Assembly: GCA_028704415.1 (NCBI GenBank)
Contig: JAQWFM010000026.1
Coordinates: 1-32,449 of the forward strand
Reading direction: 5' to 3'
DNA from: Oscillospiraceae bacterium
GTDB taxonomy: Bacteria; Bacillota; Clostridia; Saccharofermentanales; Fastidiosipilaceae
DNA: 32,449 nucleotides
Shown here: positions 16,131 through 23,971 of the stretch, piece by piece
How the letters are laid out: every line of letters begins with the position of its first letter
How positions within the stretch are numbered: position 1 is the first letter of the stretch
Position numbers and translations under genes: made by a program
The notes under the pieces: generated by a model
Database searches by the model: none
Seen by the model: the letters and a program-made list of their open reading frames with translations, nothing else
Told to the model about the DNA's origin: nothing

Positions 16131-18068
16131 CTATGACACCACCGCTTCTTCTTCAGCCAGCAACTGTCTGGCCGCTCGTTTAATGCCGTCCTTATCCAGG
16201 CCCTCATGGGCTCTGGCCTGCACCGCCTTGGCCTGCAAAACAGGATGATCGCCAATGCTGAGATTAGTCATCAGGACTTTTGGGCCACCGGTACGTTCAG
16301 CTAATTGCAGCGCCAGCTGCATAGCCAAACCGCCGGACGCAACGACTTCTTCTGCCACCAGCAAGCGGCCGGTCCGCTCAGCTGAACGCAGTACAGCCTC
16401 CGCGTGCAGCGGTTTCAGACAGCGAACATCAAAGACATCACAACTGACTGCAGCCTCTGCCTGCAGTTCAGTCGCGGCTAAAACAGCCTGCGCCACCATG
16501 CTGCCGCTGGCCACCATGGTCAGCTGACTGCCCGCGCACAGCAGCTCCGGCTCCGGCAGCGGTAAGGTCAGGGGAGAATGAGCCAGCGCTCCGGCCGGTA
16601 AAGCCAGGCCGCCGCGCGGATAGCGGATAGCCACCGGACCCTGGCAGACATTGAGGGCATAGCCCAGCATTTCATAAAGGCTGCGGTAGTCCCTGGGACT
16701 TAACACGGTCAGATCCGGCACGGCCTCCATAAAGGCCAGGTCATAAACGCCCTGATGTGTCTCACCGTCCTCCCCCACTATGCCAGCCCGGTCAACACAA
16801 AACACCACATGCAGTTTTTGCAAAACACAGTCATGCAGCAGCTGATCAAGGGCTCGCTGTAAAAACGTCGAGTACACCGCCACGACTGGTTTTAAGCCGG
16901 CGGCGGCCATGCCGCAGGCCATGGTTACCGCATGTGCTTCCGCAATACCAACATCAAAAAAGCGAGTGGGATATTGGCGGGCAAAAGGGGTCAGGCCAGT
17001 CCCGCTGGCCATGGCAGCCGTTACCGCCACAATCGCCTGATCTTCTGCCGCATAAGCCATCAGACTTGCACTGAAAGCTTCAGTAAAGCTGGTGCAGTCA
17101 TTGAACAGACGATACCGGTCCAGCGGCGCTTTAGTCTTGCCGATAACTCCCTGATCAACGGCAAACGGCGACACGCCGTGATATAAAGACGGCTTTGCCT
17201 CCGCCGGTTCATAGCCCTTGCCCTTGACGGTCAGGGAATGAATGACCACTGGCGCGTTCATCAGCCGGGCGGCGCTGAGGTACTGAATCAGTTCAGCAAT
17301 GTTATGTCCGTCCACCGGCCCATAGTACTTCATCCCCAGGCTTTCAAAATAGCCGTTGCTGCCATGGGAGAGCCGGCGAAACACGGCCTTAATCTGCTCC
17401 AGCAGGCGCGGCAGCCGGCCGCCCTGTTGTGGCAGGCGGTGCAGGAAACGGCCCACCCGGCCTTTAATTTCCAGATACTGGGGATTAATCCTGAAGCGGC
17501 GCAGTTGCCTGGCCAGGCCGCCGACATTAGGGTCGATGCTCATTTGATTATCATTAACCAGGACGATCAAATTATCTTGATCAGGATCAATATTATTAAG
17601 CGCTTCATAGGACAAACCGCCCGTCAGCGCGCCGTCGCCAATCACCGCTACCACCCGGCCGGCTTTTCCCTGAAGCCTGAGGCCGCGGCTGATACCCAGC
17701 GCGGCCGAGATCGAGGTACTGCTGTGTCCGGTGTTAAAGGCATCATAAGGGCTTTCCTCACGTTTAGGGAACCCCGCCAGGCCGCCTTCCTGCCGCAGCG
17801 TATCAAAGCGGTCATTGCGCCCGGTAAGAATTTTCCAGGCATAGCTCTGATGCCCCACATCCCAAACCACCCGGTCCTCAATGCCATCAAAGCAATAAAG
17901 TAACGCTATGGTCAGCTCCACCACCCCAAGATTAGAAGCCAGGTGACCGCCGGTTCTGGCTACGGTAGTTATAATGCGGCGGCGAAGGAGGCCTGCCAAC
18001 TCATTTAGTTGTGCTACAGACAGCTGGCGCAGCTTGGCAGGGCTATCTATATCTTCCAGACGAATCAT
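16131..18068 (-). CDS. dxs: 1-deoxy-D-xylulose-5-phosphate synthase
   Basis: 645 aa from the chosen start. The thiamine-diphosphate and transketolase motifs are in order: SNLGVVELTIALLY, WDVGHQSYAWKILTGR, FNTGHSSTSISAALG, GDGALTGGLSYEALNN (metal and ThDP binding), MKYYGPVDGHNI, then the pyrimidine domain with DVGIAEAHAVTMACG and VGEDGETHQGVYDLAF. It condenses pyruvate and glyceraldehyde 3-phosphate in the first step of the MEP isoprenoid pathway. The longest frame starts at 18080, but GGAG lies within its first codons and six bases before the ATG at 18068. It follows ispA, whose product uses the pathway's end products. Confidence 0.96.
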   Translation of the reverse strand: MIRLEDIDSPAKLRQLSVAQLNELAGLLRRRIITTVARTGGHLASNLGVVELTIALLYCFDGIEDRVVWDVGHQSYAWKILTGRNDRFDTLRQEGGLAGFPKREESPYDAFNTGHSSTSISAALGISRGLRLQGKAGRVVAVIGDGALTGGLSYEALNNIDPDQDNLIVLVNDNQMSIDPNVGGLARQLRRFRINPQYLEIKGRVGRFLHRLPQQGGRLPRLLEQIKAVFRRLSHGSNGYFESLGMKYYGPVDGHNIAELIQYLSAARLMNAPVVIHSLTVKGKGYEPAEAKPSLYHGVSPFAVDQGVIGKTKAPLDRYRLFNDCTSFTEAFSASLMAYAAEDQAIVAVTAAMASGTGLTPFARQYPTRFFDVGIAEAHAVTMACGMAAAGLKPVVAVYSTFLQRALDQLLHDCVLQKLHVVFCVDRAGIVGEDGETHQGVYDLAFMEAVPDLTVLSPRDYRSLYEMLGYALNVCQGPVAIRYPRGGLALPAGALAHSPLTLPLPEPELLCAGSQLTMVASGSMVAQAVLAATELQAEAAVSCDVFDVRCLKPLHAEAVLRSAERTGRLLVAEEVVASGGLAMQLALQLAERTGGPKVLMTNLSIGDHPVLQAKAVQARAHEGLDKDGIKRAARQLLAEEEAVVS

Positions 18069-18098
18069 TTTCATCTCCATTCACGGCTGTTGCCGCGC

Positions 18099-18126
18099 CC
18101 GGGCCTTTCTGACCGCTCAGGCCCGG
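18099..18126 (-). other. GC-rich hairpin across the ispA stop codon
   Basis: CCGGGCC and GGCCCGG arms (7 bp) enclose a 14-nt loop in the ispA-dxs gap; the ispA stop lies in the loop. No T-tract follows, so it is not a typical terminator. It may affect coupling or mRNA processing. Confidence 0.4.
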
Positions 18127-19082
18127 CGCCGGCTTAAATACGCCGGGATCTGAGTCAGGAACGCCATGTCAAGGCCCTGATGGTCCAGACGCCGGCAAAT
18201 CCCGCTTAAGTCGGCTAACGTTTGCTCCAGGATTTGCCGGGCCCCATCCAGTCCCAAAGCCGTGACAAACGTGAGTTTACCATCCCGTTCATCCTTGCCG
18301 GTACTCTTGCCCAGGGTACGGGGGTCTGCAGTTACATCCAGCATATCATCTTCTATCTGAAAGGCCAGCCCCAATAACCGACCATATTCAGACAAATCCT
18401 GCCTGACGGGTCCGCTAAACTGATCCAGCTGAGCCGGAGCCGTGACCGCGGCCGTAATCAGCGCGCCTGTTTTCAGGACCTGCAGCCGCCGTAAAAAATC
18501 CACCGCGGCTTCAGTGGTAAGCGGGTCTGCGGCTTGCAGCCGGCCGCCGCGGCCTTCACTTTGCATATCCATAACCTGGCCGCCAATCATGCCGGCCGGC
18601 CCGGCAGCCTGCATGATCACCCCCGCGGCCCGGGCCTGATTCAAGCCCCGGCAAGCCAGCTTCAGCAGGCCTTCGGCCGCACTGTTAAGCAGACCGTCAC
18701 CGGCCAAAACCGCCAGGGCTTCACCAAAGACCTTGTGATTAGTCGGTTTGCCGCGCCGCAAATCATCATTATCCATGCAGGGCAGGTCATCATGGATCAA
18801 CGAATACGTATGGATCATCTCCAGCGCAAGCGCCAGGCTGTCGCAGTCAGGTTGCAGGTCAGCGCCTAAACCCAGCGCATCCGCCGCCGCAAAGACCAGC
18901 ACCGGTCTGAGCCGCTTGCCTCCGGCCTCCAAAGAATACGTCATAGCCGTATAAATTTGCGCCTGAATGGCATCGGCCTGCAGCGCGGCAGACCTGAAGG
19001 CTGGTTTTATCAGCCGCCCGGCGCGTTCCTCGTAGGCGTCCCAGCGGCGCAGAAAGGTACTGGAGTCCAACCCGTCAGTCAC
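18117..19082 (-). CDS. ispA: Polyprenyl (farnesyl) diphosphate synthase
   Basis: 321 aa. The first aspartate-rich motif is DDLPCMDND and the second DDMLDVTAD; GGKRLRPVLVF, HTYSLIHDDLP, GGQVMDM and KTGALITAAV are the other conserved blocks. It extends DMAPP with IPP to geranyl/farnesyl diphosphate. The longest frame begins at 19130 with an ATG that gives 16 extra residues and lies inside xseB. The GTG at 19082 has GGAGG six bases upstream and overlaps the xseB stop by 8 nt (GTGACTGA), so it is chosen. Chain length cannot be read reliably from the sequence; the place between xseB and dxs is the standard ispA position. Confidence 0.94.
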   Translation of the reverse strand: MTDGLDSSTFLRRWDAYEERAGRLIKPAFRSAALQADAIQAQIYTAMTYSLEAGGKRLRPVLVFAAADALGLGADLQPDCDSLALALEMIHTYSLIHDDLPCMDNDDLRRGKPTNHKVFGEALAVLAGDGLLNSAAEGLLKLACRGLNQARAAGVIMQAAGPAGMIGGQVMDMQSEGRGGRLQAADPLTTEAAVDFLRRLQVLKTGALITAAVTAPAQLDQFSGPVRQDLSEYGRLLGLAFQIEDDMLDVTADPRTLGKSTGKDERDGKLTFVTALGLDGARQILEQTLADLSGICRRLDHQGLDMAFLTQIPAYLSRRRA

Positions 19083-19359
19083 GGCCGGCCTCCGGATGAA
19101 ACGGCTCCAATTTATGCCCGTCCTCTGCACTTTGGGTCAGAATTTGCAGGGACTGCTGTACCTCATCCAGTTTGTGCCGACAGACGGCGGCCAGTTGCGT
19201 GCCCTCCTGAAAAGCTTTTAAAGAGTCTTCCAGACTCAACTCTCCCTTTTCAAGCTGATTCACTACCGCTTCTAGCTGCTTCAGCGCCGCTTCAAAGCTT
19301 AGCGAAGCCAGGGCATCAGACTTTTCCTCTACTGACTTGGGTTCTGCTTTATCAGCCAT
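19075..19359 (-). CDS. xseB: Exodeoxyribonuclease VII small subunit
   Basis: 94 aa, mostly helical. The family core is LSFEAALKQLEAVVNQLEKGELSLEDSLKAFQEGTQLAAVCRHKLDEVQQ; about 18 residues precede it and an acidic tail follows. It pairs with XseA to form exonuclease VII. Its ATG overlaps the xseA stop by 8 nt and its stop is overlapped by the ispA GTG, also by 8 nt. Confidence 0.95.
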   Translation of the reverse strand: MADKAEPKSVEEKSDALASLSFEAALKQLEAVVNQLEKGELSLEDSLKAFQEGTQLAAVCRHKLDEVQQSLQILTQSAEDGHKLEPFHPEAGRD

Positions 19360-20644
19360 GTTTTATATCCTCTATTTCCCGGACCTGTGTCTGCACTCGT
19401 CCGTCTGCTAAGATCAATTCTAGCGAATCACCCGGCAGCAGTGTCTTGACGGATGTTACCGGCCGCTGCTGCTGATCCAGGGCCAGCGCATAACCTCTCC
19501 CCAGTACTTTCAGTGGACTAAGGTCGTTTAAGCGCCAGGCGGCGGCAGACAGGCGCTGGTCGCTTACGGTGATGATGTTATTGAAGCCCTGACTTAAGCC
19601 CCGGATGGCCTGATCTAATTCCTGTTCGCGCTGCTCCAGCCGGCGCTGCGGGCTCAGGGTATACAGGGTCTGAGTCAGTTGGCGGAGCTGTAATTGTCTT
19701 ACCCGGATGATTTCAGCCGGATCCCGCAACACTTTACTACCGGCCAGACGCTCAAGATGCAAGTCTGCCAGCCTTAACTGCTGCAGTAAGCCCCGTTTAA
19801 GCTGAGTTTCCCGGCTGTGCAGCAGTTGCTCCAGCTGCTCATACTCCGGCATCGCGATTTCCGCCGCGGCAGATGGCGTGGGCGCCCGGCGGTCAGCCGC
19901 AAAATCACAAATCGTAAAATCGGTTTCGTGGCCGACTGCGGAAATCACCGGCACGGCTGAGGCGTAAACCGCGCGGGCTACAGCTTCTTCATTAAAAGGC
20001 CACAAATCTTCAATCGAACCACCGCCACGGCCAACAATTAACACATCCAGGTTCCCCAGCGAGTTTAGCTGGCGGATCCCGGCAACAATGCTGTCCTTAG
20101 CCCGGTCACCCTGAACCAGCGCCGGCGCCAGAATCAGCTCATAATGAGAATTCCTGCGGTTAAGCACGTTGATGATATCTCTGATAACCGCGCCGGTAGG
20201 GCTGGTAACCACCCCAATCCGGCGGGGCAAAAATGGCAGCGGCCGTTTATGCGCCTGGTCAAACAGGCCTTCCCGGGCCAGTTTGGCCTTAAGCTGTTCA
20301 AATCTGCGGTACAGTTCACCAGTTCCCGCTTCTTCCAGATTCGCGATCTGCAGCTGAAATGTGCCGGTTTTAGTATAAAAATCTGCCCGGCAATCTGCCA
20401 GCACCGCCATCCCGTCGGCGGGCTTAAAGTTCAGCTTATGCGCCGCCTGAGCAAACATCACACAGCTTACGGCCGCTTTTTCATCTTTTAAGGAAAAATA
20501 GCAGTGACCCGATGCATAGCGGCGAAAATTTGAAATTTCTCCGCTAACCGTCAGCTGCTGCAACGGCGTCAGATGACTGACCACCTTAGACATATAGATA
20601 TTCAGTCGGCTGACACTGATGGCGTTTCTTTCTGGTTCATCCAC
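19352..20644 (-). CDS. xseA: Exodeoxyribonuclease VII large subunit
   Basis: 430 aa. An N-terminal OB fold (about 10-105, LTVSGEISNFRRYASGHCYFSLKD) leads to the catalytic domain with RIGVVTSPTGAVIRDI, VGRGGGSIEDLWPFNEE and SAVGHETDFTICDFAADRRAPTPSAAAE, then a coiled coil and the terminal LGRGYAL segment. It degrades single-stranded DNA from both ends. The start codon is GTG; AGGAGG lies nine bases upstream and the start overlaps the nusB stop by 8 nt. folD, found upstream of xseA in Bacillus, is absent. Confidence 0.96.
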   Translation of the reverse strand: MDEPERNAISVSRLNIYMSKVVSHLTPLQQLTVSGEISNFRRYASGHCYFSLKDEKAAVSCVMFAQAAHKLNFKPADGMAVLADCRADFYTKTGTFQLQIANLEEAGTGELYRRFEQLKAKLAREGLFDQAHKRPLPFLPRRIGVVTSPTGAVIRDIINVLNRRNSHYELILAPALVQGDRAKDSIVAGIRQLNSLGNLDVLIVGRGGGSIEDLWPFNEEAVARAVYASAVPVISAVGHETDFTICDFAADRRAPTPSAAAEIAMPEYEQLEQLLHSRETQLKRGLLQQLRLADLHLERLAGSKVLRDPAEIIRVRQLQLRQLTQTLYTLSPQRRLEQREQELDQAIRGLSQGFNNIITVSDQRLSAAAWRLNDLSPLKVLGRGYALALDQQQRPVTSVKTLLPGDSLELILADGRVQTQVREIEDIKHG

Positions 20645-21242
20645 CGCCCAAGGCCTCCTGCTCTGCCGGTCTTACGGCCTCAGGAACTGCCCCGGTCAGT
20701 TTTTTTTCAGCAGCCGCCGCGTCTGCCGGCTGGCTGTCCGCCGCCCCGGCTGCCGCCGCCGCGGTTTGGTGATAGCCGCAGGCAGCCTGTTCCTCCGGTT
20801 CCGCGGCAGGCGTGATATTCGTTTCAGGTTTACTGATGCGGGCCAGAACGCCGTTGATATAGCGGCTGCTTGATACGCTGCCATAGCGCTTTGCCAGCAG
20901 CACGGCCTCATTCAAGGTGACACTAAACGGAACTTCAGGCCGCTGCAAAATCTCATATACCGCCAGGCGAAAAATAGCCAGATCCACCTTGGGCAGCCGT
21001 TCAAGCTTCCAGTCTTTCAAATAAGGTTCATAAGTCTGGTCCAAAGTCTGGCTGTGGTTGACCACCGCCGGTACCACCGCCAGGATATAGGCGCGTTCTT
21101 CAGCAGAAGACGGCGGTAGTTCCAGCATTTCTTCCAGATCGTTCAGATTCTGGCCGACCTCAGCCGGCTCTGCCTGGCGCTGTAAAATAATATATTGAAA
21201 AATCAACTGGAAAGCGCGCTCCCGGGCCGCTCTTCTGCTCAT
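20637..21242 (-). CDS. nusB: Transcription antitermination factor NusB with an Ala-rich C-terminal tail
   Basis: 201 aa. Residues 1-137 are a complete NusB: SRRAARERAFQLIFQYI at the N-terminus and LPKVDLAIFRLAVYEIL, VPFSVTLNEAVLLAKRYGS and YINGVLARI in the core. NusB binds boxA RNA with NusE to support rRNA antitermination. The family is usually about 130-160 residues; here about 60 extra residues follow (from about 138), rich in Ala, Glu, Pro and Gln and probably disordered. There is no frameshift or stop to suggest the tail is an artefact, and its end overlaps xseA by 8 nt. Confidence 0.94.
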   Translation of the reverse strand: MSRRAARERAFQLIFQYIILQRQAEPAEVGQNLNDLEEMLELPPSSAEERAYILAVVPAVVNHSQTLDQTYEPYLKDWKLERLPKVDLAIFRLAVYEILQRPEVPFSVTLNEAVLLAKRYGSVSSSRYINGVLARISKPETNITPAAEPEEQAACGYHQTAAAAAGAADSQPADAAAAEKKLTGAVPEAVRPAEQEALGGG

Positions 21243-21257
21243 AAATACCTGACCTCT

Positions 21258-21494
21258 CTAACGGAACCGTCCCGGCGGAAACAGCCGGTCCAGCAATTGG
21301 TGAAAAAGCTCTGAATTAGCAAAAAACTTGACCCCGATAATATACCCGGCTACGGTAGCCGCCAGGATAAACAAGGTCTTCCATATTCCAAAGATGACCA
21401 GCAACAGGCCCAGGGTCAGACCGGCCAGGGCACCGACTGTGCCCGCGTCTTTACCTGCCAGTTTATCCAAGATTGGTCTGAACAGCTGTTTCAT
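21258..21494 (-). CDS. DUF2273 small integral membrane protein
   Basis: 78 aa with two predicted transmembrane helices (about 19-38 and 41-58, LTLGLLLVIFGIWKTLFILAA and a following GYIIGV segment). The DUF2273 family is regularly found beside asp23 and amaP, as here: it follows amaP with three bases between. It probably belongs to the Asp23/AmaP membrane complex, but its own role is unknown. Confidence 0.85.
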   Translation of the reverse strand: MKQLFRPILDKLAGKDAGTVGALAGLTLGLLLVIFGIWKTLFILAATVAGYIIGVKFFANSELFHQLLDRLFPPGRFR

Positions 21495-21497
21495 GGT

Positions 21498-22046
21498 CTA
21501 TTCCACTTTCGAACCCAGCGTCTCCACCCGATTGACCTTGACCTTTACGGCACTGACTGGTATCCCGGTGTAACGCTCCACATCTTTTTTGACATGATCC
21601 TGTATTTTGGCCATTTGCGAAGGGATTTCCACATCTGAATACAGTACAACGATCATCACAATAATCAGATGCCGGTTTTTGTTTTGGCTTACTCTGGCCT
21701 TAGCCGCTTTAACCCCGGCCTGCGCCGCCTTGGCCGCATTTAAGGCTATATTTTCCAGCGCGTCGACCCCGATTTCAATATCTCCGATTTCATTGCTGCG
21801 AATCCGGGTCTGAGCCATGCGGCCGCTGACCAGAGCATAGGCAAACATAAGAATACACAATACTGCCGCGACAAATAAGATCAGCAGGGCGCTGCGCCGC
21901 GCCGCGCCATTAAAGGAAATTCGCTGCAGCAACTCCACAAAATCCGCAGCCCAGGAGGTGTTCCAGATCTGAAAAAAAAGCAGGATAAAAGTCAAAGCCA
22001 GCAATATCGAACTGATGATCAGATATAATCTCACTAATCTACGCAT
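21498..22046 (-). CDS. amaP: Alkaline shock response membrane anchor protein AmaP
   Basis: 182 aa. Two N-terminal transmembrane helices (about 5-25 and 50-72) precede a C-terminal Asp23-like domain (about 80-175, with IEIGVDALENIALNAA and the closing VKKDVERYTGIPVSAVKVKVNRV). AmaP anchors Asp23 to the membrane in staphylococci. The longest frame begins with a TTG at 22076, inside asp23. The ATG at 22046 overlaps the asp23 stop by 8 nt (ATGCGTAG) and has GAGG six bases upstream, so it is preferred. Confidence 0.88.
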   Translation of the reverse strand: MRRLVRLYLIISSILLALTFILLFFQIWNTSWAADFVELLQRISFNGAARRSALLILFVAAVLCILMFAYALVSGRMAQTRIRSNEIGDIEIGVDALENIALNAAKAAQAGVKAAKARVSQNKNRHLIIVMIVVLYSDVEIPSQMAKIQDHVKKDVERYTGIPVSAVKVKVNRVETLGSKVE

Positions 22047-22425
22047 GCGCTGCCTCTTCTTCCTCCTGCTGTACAATATCCTTGACGTGCACGTCTACGG
22101 AATCCACCACAAGTCCTGTGTATTTTTCAACGTTCATTTTGACGTGTTCCTGTATGGCCCAGGCTACCTCAGGTACAATCTGTCCGTAGTAGATAACCGG
22201 ATAAACCGTAATGGAAACAATATCATCAGAGCCCTCTCTGAAAACAACCTGAACCCCGGATCCCTCATGTTCATAGCCAAAAGCGGCTTTAATGGCTGCG
22301 GCCCCGCCTGGATCAAGACGGGCTACCCCATCCGTCTGCATAGCCGCCTCAGCGGCATATTGGGCAATAAAGCCCTGGGACATGGTCCGCTCACCCTTGA
22401 CTGAATTTTGCTTGTTTTCAGACAT
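22039..22425 (-). CDS. asp23: Asp23/Gls24 family envelope stress response protein
   Basis: 128 aa with a single Asp23 domain: GFIAQYAAEAAMQTDGVARL, then FREGSDDIVSITVYPVIYYGQIVPEVAWAIQEHVKMNVEKYTGL and VDSVDVHVKDIV, ending in a Glu/Ala tail. It is a cytoplasmic protein expected to dock on AmaP. In Bacillus the equivalent gene (yqhY) lies between accC and nusB; here it follows efp directly, with spoIIIA and accBC absent. An ATG 14 codons further in is a possible shorter start. Confidence 0.9.
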   Translation of the reverse strand: MSENKQNSVKGERTMSQGFIAQYAAEAAMQTDGVARLDPGGAAAIKAAFGYEHEGSGVQVVFREGSDDIVSITVYPVIYYGQIVPEVAWAIQEHVKMNVEKYTGLVVDSVDVHVKDIVQQEEEEAAHA

Positions 22426-22452
22426 ATCCGCTATCCCCGTCGATCCTGAAGC

Positions 22453-22478
22453 CAGGGACCTGGCCCGGCCGGTCCCTG
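22453..22478 (-). other. Hairpin in the efp-asp23 gap
   Basis: An 8-bp perfect inverted repeat (CAGGGACC and GGTCCCTG) with a 10-nt GC-rich loop lies in the 74-bp gap. No T-tract follows, so it may be a weak terminator, a processing site or a stabiliser of the downstream mRNA end. Confidence 0.5.
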
Positions 22479-22499
22479 TCCGGCGGTCCGGGCAAAAGC

Positions 22500-23057
22500 T
22501 CAGGCGCGTTCCATATATTGACCGGTACGGGTGTCAATTCTGACCACCTCTCCCTCATTGACAAACAGAGGGATTTTAATATTCGCGCCGGTTTCCAGCA
22601 CCGCGTTTTTGGTCGCATTTTGGGCCGTGTCACCCTTAACGCCCGGCTCAGTCTGCACAATTTTCAGCTCTACAAACAGCGGCAGCTCCACACTGAAAAT
22701 GGTCCCGTTATGCGAGACAACCTTGCAGACCATATTTTCTTTGAGGAATTTAAGATTATCACCAATCATTTCAGCGGTGAACGGAACCTGTTCATAGGTC
22801 TCCTGATCCATAAAGTAGTACAGATCTCCGTCATGATACAGGTATTCCATATCCCGGCGCTCCAGCCGCACTTCCTCAAATTTCTCATTTGGGTTAAATG
22901 AGCGCTCTACTACCGCACCGGTTTTAACATTACGGTATTTGGTGCGGACAAAAGCCGAGCCCTTACCCGGTTTAACGTGCTGGAACTCAACCACCTGAAA
23001 GACGTTGTTGTCCATTTCAAAGGTCACGCCGTTCCTGAAATCACCTGCTGAAATCAT
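22500..23057 (-). CDS. efp: Translation elongation factor P
   Basis: 185 aa, standard length. It has the KOW-like N-terminal domain with VKPGKGSAF, the modification site being K32, a middle OB domain ([20 protein letters not shown]) and a C-terminal OB domain ending [28 protein letters not shown] rescues ribosomes stalled at polyproline. The ATG has GGAGG six bases upstream. A promoter lies at 23110-23138. In Bacillus spoIIIAA-AH and accBC follow it; here asp23 does. Confidence 0.97.
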   Translation of the reverse strand: MISAGDFRNGVTFEMDNNVFQVVEFQHVKPGKGSAFVRTKYRNVKTGAVVERSFNPNEKFEEVRLERRDMEYLYHDGDLYYFMDQETYEQVPFTAEMIGDNLKFLKENMVCKVVSHNGTIFSVELPLFVELKIVQTEPGVKGDTAQNATKNAVLETGANIKIPLFVNEGEVVRIDTRTGQYMERA

Positions 23058-23109
23058 GAATTACCTCCAATAAATGCTACTGTCATCTTGACATAAACAG
23101 AATGAGTAT

Positions 23110-23138
23110 ATCTTACCGTTTTTAACCGCATTCTGCAA
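23110..23138 (-). promoter_or_regulatory. Promoter of efp
   Basis: TTGCAG (23133-23138) and TAAGAT (23110-23115) are 17 bp apart on the minus strand, about 55 bases before the efp ATG. TATACT overlaps the -10 as an alternative. Both boxes are imperfect. Confidence 0.45.
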
Positions 23139-23159
23139 TTACTTCTGCGGCCTGACCGC

Positions 23160-23186
23160 AAAAACTGCCGTGAAACGGTTTTTCAC
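23160..23186 (-). terminator. Possible weak terminator after the YqeG-like gene
   Basis: GTGAAA and TTTCAC pair around a 5-nt loop (23170-23186), and a run of five T follows about five bases later on the minus strand. The stem is short and AT-rich, so this is uncertain. Confidence 0.35.
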
Positions 23187-23258
23187 TTCAGGCTGCCAGA
23201 AGCCGTCATGAGGCTTGCCCATCCGGGACCGCCCTTAGTCTGAAGAAACCCTCAGCCC

Positions 23259-23807
23259 TCAGCCCAAGCCCGACTCCGGCTCAGTCACGGCCGGCAAGTG
23301 GTCATAGCAGCTGCCGCCCACGCAAAACCAGCGCCAGGGCAGCTCCAATAGCCGCTTCAAATGGATATACCAGGGTTCAGTTGCCGACAGGCGTCGGACC
23401 AGGATCGTCCTGCAGCCACCTCTCCAGCCGGCCAGCATGTCTGTAAACAGCTGGTCCCCAATCAGCACCGCCTGAGCCGCCGTCAGCCCGGTTTCACGGC
23501 AGGCCTGCCGGATGCCCCGGGTCCCGGGTTTGCCAGCGTTCCCCACGGTCAATACCTGCAGCGGATTTCCCACCGTTGCAGCCCGTTTTGTCTGAGCGTT
23601 TGACAAAATTACCGGCACCAGACCAGCAGCTTTCAGGTCGCTTAACAGCTGCCGCACTGCCGGAGTCGCTTCATGACGACCATGAGGCATCAGGGTATTG
23701 TCAATATCCAGCAAAATCAACCGATAGCCCTTTTGTCTCAGCGCAGGCCAGCTGATGGTGTAAATAGATGAGTAGTAGGCATCAGGTCGGCCCAAAGAGA
23801 CACACAT
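23259..23807 (-). CDS. yqeG: YqeG-family HAD-IIIA phosphatase
   Basis: 182 aa. HAD motif I is LLDIDNTLMPHG, motif II is PVILSNAQ, and motif III is GKPGTRGIRQA with VLIGDQLFTDMLAG. YqeG proteins are predicted cytoplasmic phosphatases; the Bacillus gene is near ribosome-assembly genes. The substrate is unknown. The longest frame begins with a TTG at 23825; the ATG at 23807 has AAAGG about ten bases upstream and gives an N-terminus closer to the family, so it is preferred, though not certain. It is divergent from the aspartate kinase gene and lies upstream of efp, a common clostridial neighbourhood. Confidence 0.88.
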   Translation of the reverse strand: MCVSLGRPDAYYSSIYTISWPALRQKGYRLILLDIDNTLMPHGRHEATPAVRQLLSDLKAAGLVPVILSNAQTKRAATVGNPLQVLTVGNAGKPGTRGIRQACRETGLTAAQAVLIGDQLFTDMLAGWRGGCRTILVRRLSATEPWYIHLKRLLELPWRWFCVGGSCYDHLPAVTEPESGLG

Positions 23808-23850
23808 ACATACATGGCCTTTCAATTTATTATTCCGCTTTATATTAACA

Positions 23851-23912
23851 CAGGTTTCAGGCTGGATTGAGAAACCGCAGAAACTGAACGATATTCAGCC
23901 TGTTTACACCTG
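23851..23912. promoter_or_regulatory. Imperfect inverted repeat in the yqeG/lysC divergent region
   Basis: CAGGTTTCAGGCTG (23851-23864) and CAGCCTGTTTACACCTG (23896-23912) form a 7-bp perfect core plus 5 bp more after a bulge. It lies upstream of the lysC -35 and near the yqeG start. It may be an operator or a cruciform-forming site. Confidence 0.35.
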
Positions 23913-23916
23913 AGGC

Positions 23917-23926
23917 AACCGCGGTT
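23917..23926. promoter_or_regulatory. 10-bp palindrome just upstream of the lysC -35
   Basis: AACCGCGGTT is a perfect palindrome ending ten bases before the -35 box at 23937. A half copy, AACCGC, is at 23873-23878. The place is suitable for an activator or repressor. Confidence 0.4.
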
Positions 23927-23936
23927 CTGATATTTC

Positions 23937-23965
23937 TTGAATCGACGCGCCAGTTTGCATATAAT
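23937..23965 (+). promoter_or_regulatory. Sigma-A promoter of the aspartate kinase gene
   Basis: TTGAAT (23937-23942) and a perfect TATAAT (23960-23965) are separated by 17 bp. Transcription would start near 23972, giving a leader of about 103 nt. Confidence 0.8.
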
Positions 23966-23971
23966 AACGCA

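Noticed and set aside
16131-16133. Programmed readthrough or pyrrolysine insertion at the dxs TAG
   Set aside because: Both flanking proteins are complete and start or end normally; no sign of a pyrrolysine system or downstream element.
17238-17903. 221-codon plus-strand open frame opposite dxs
   Set aside because: Antisense shadow of the conserved Dxs coding sequence.
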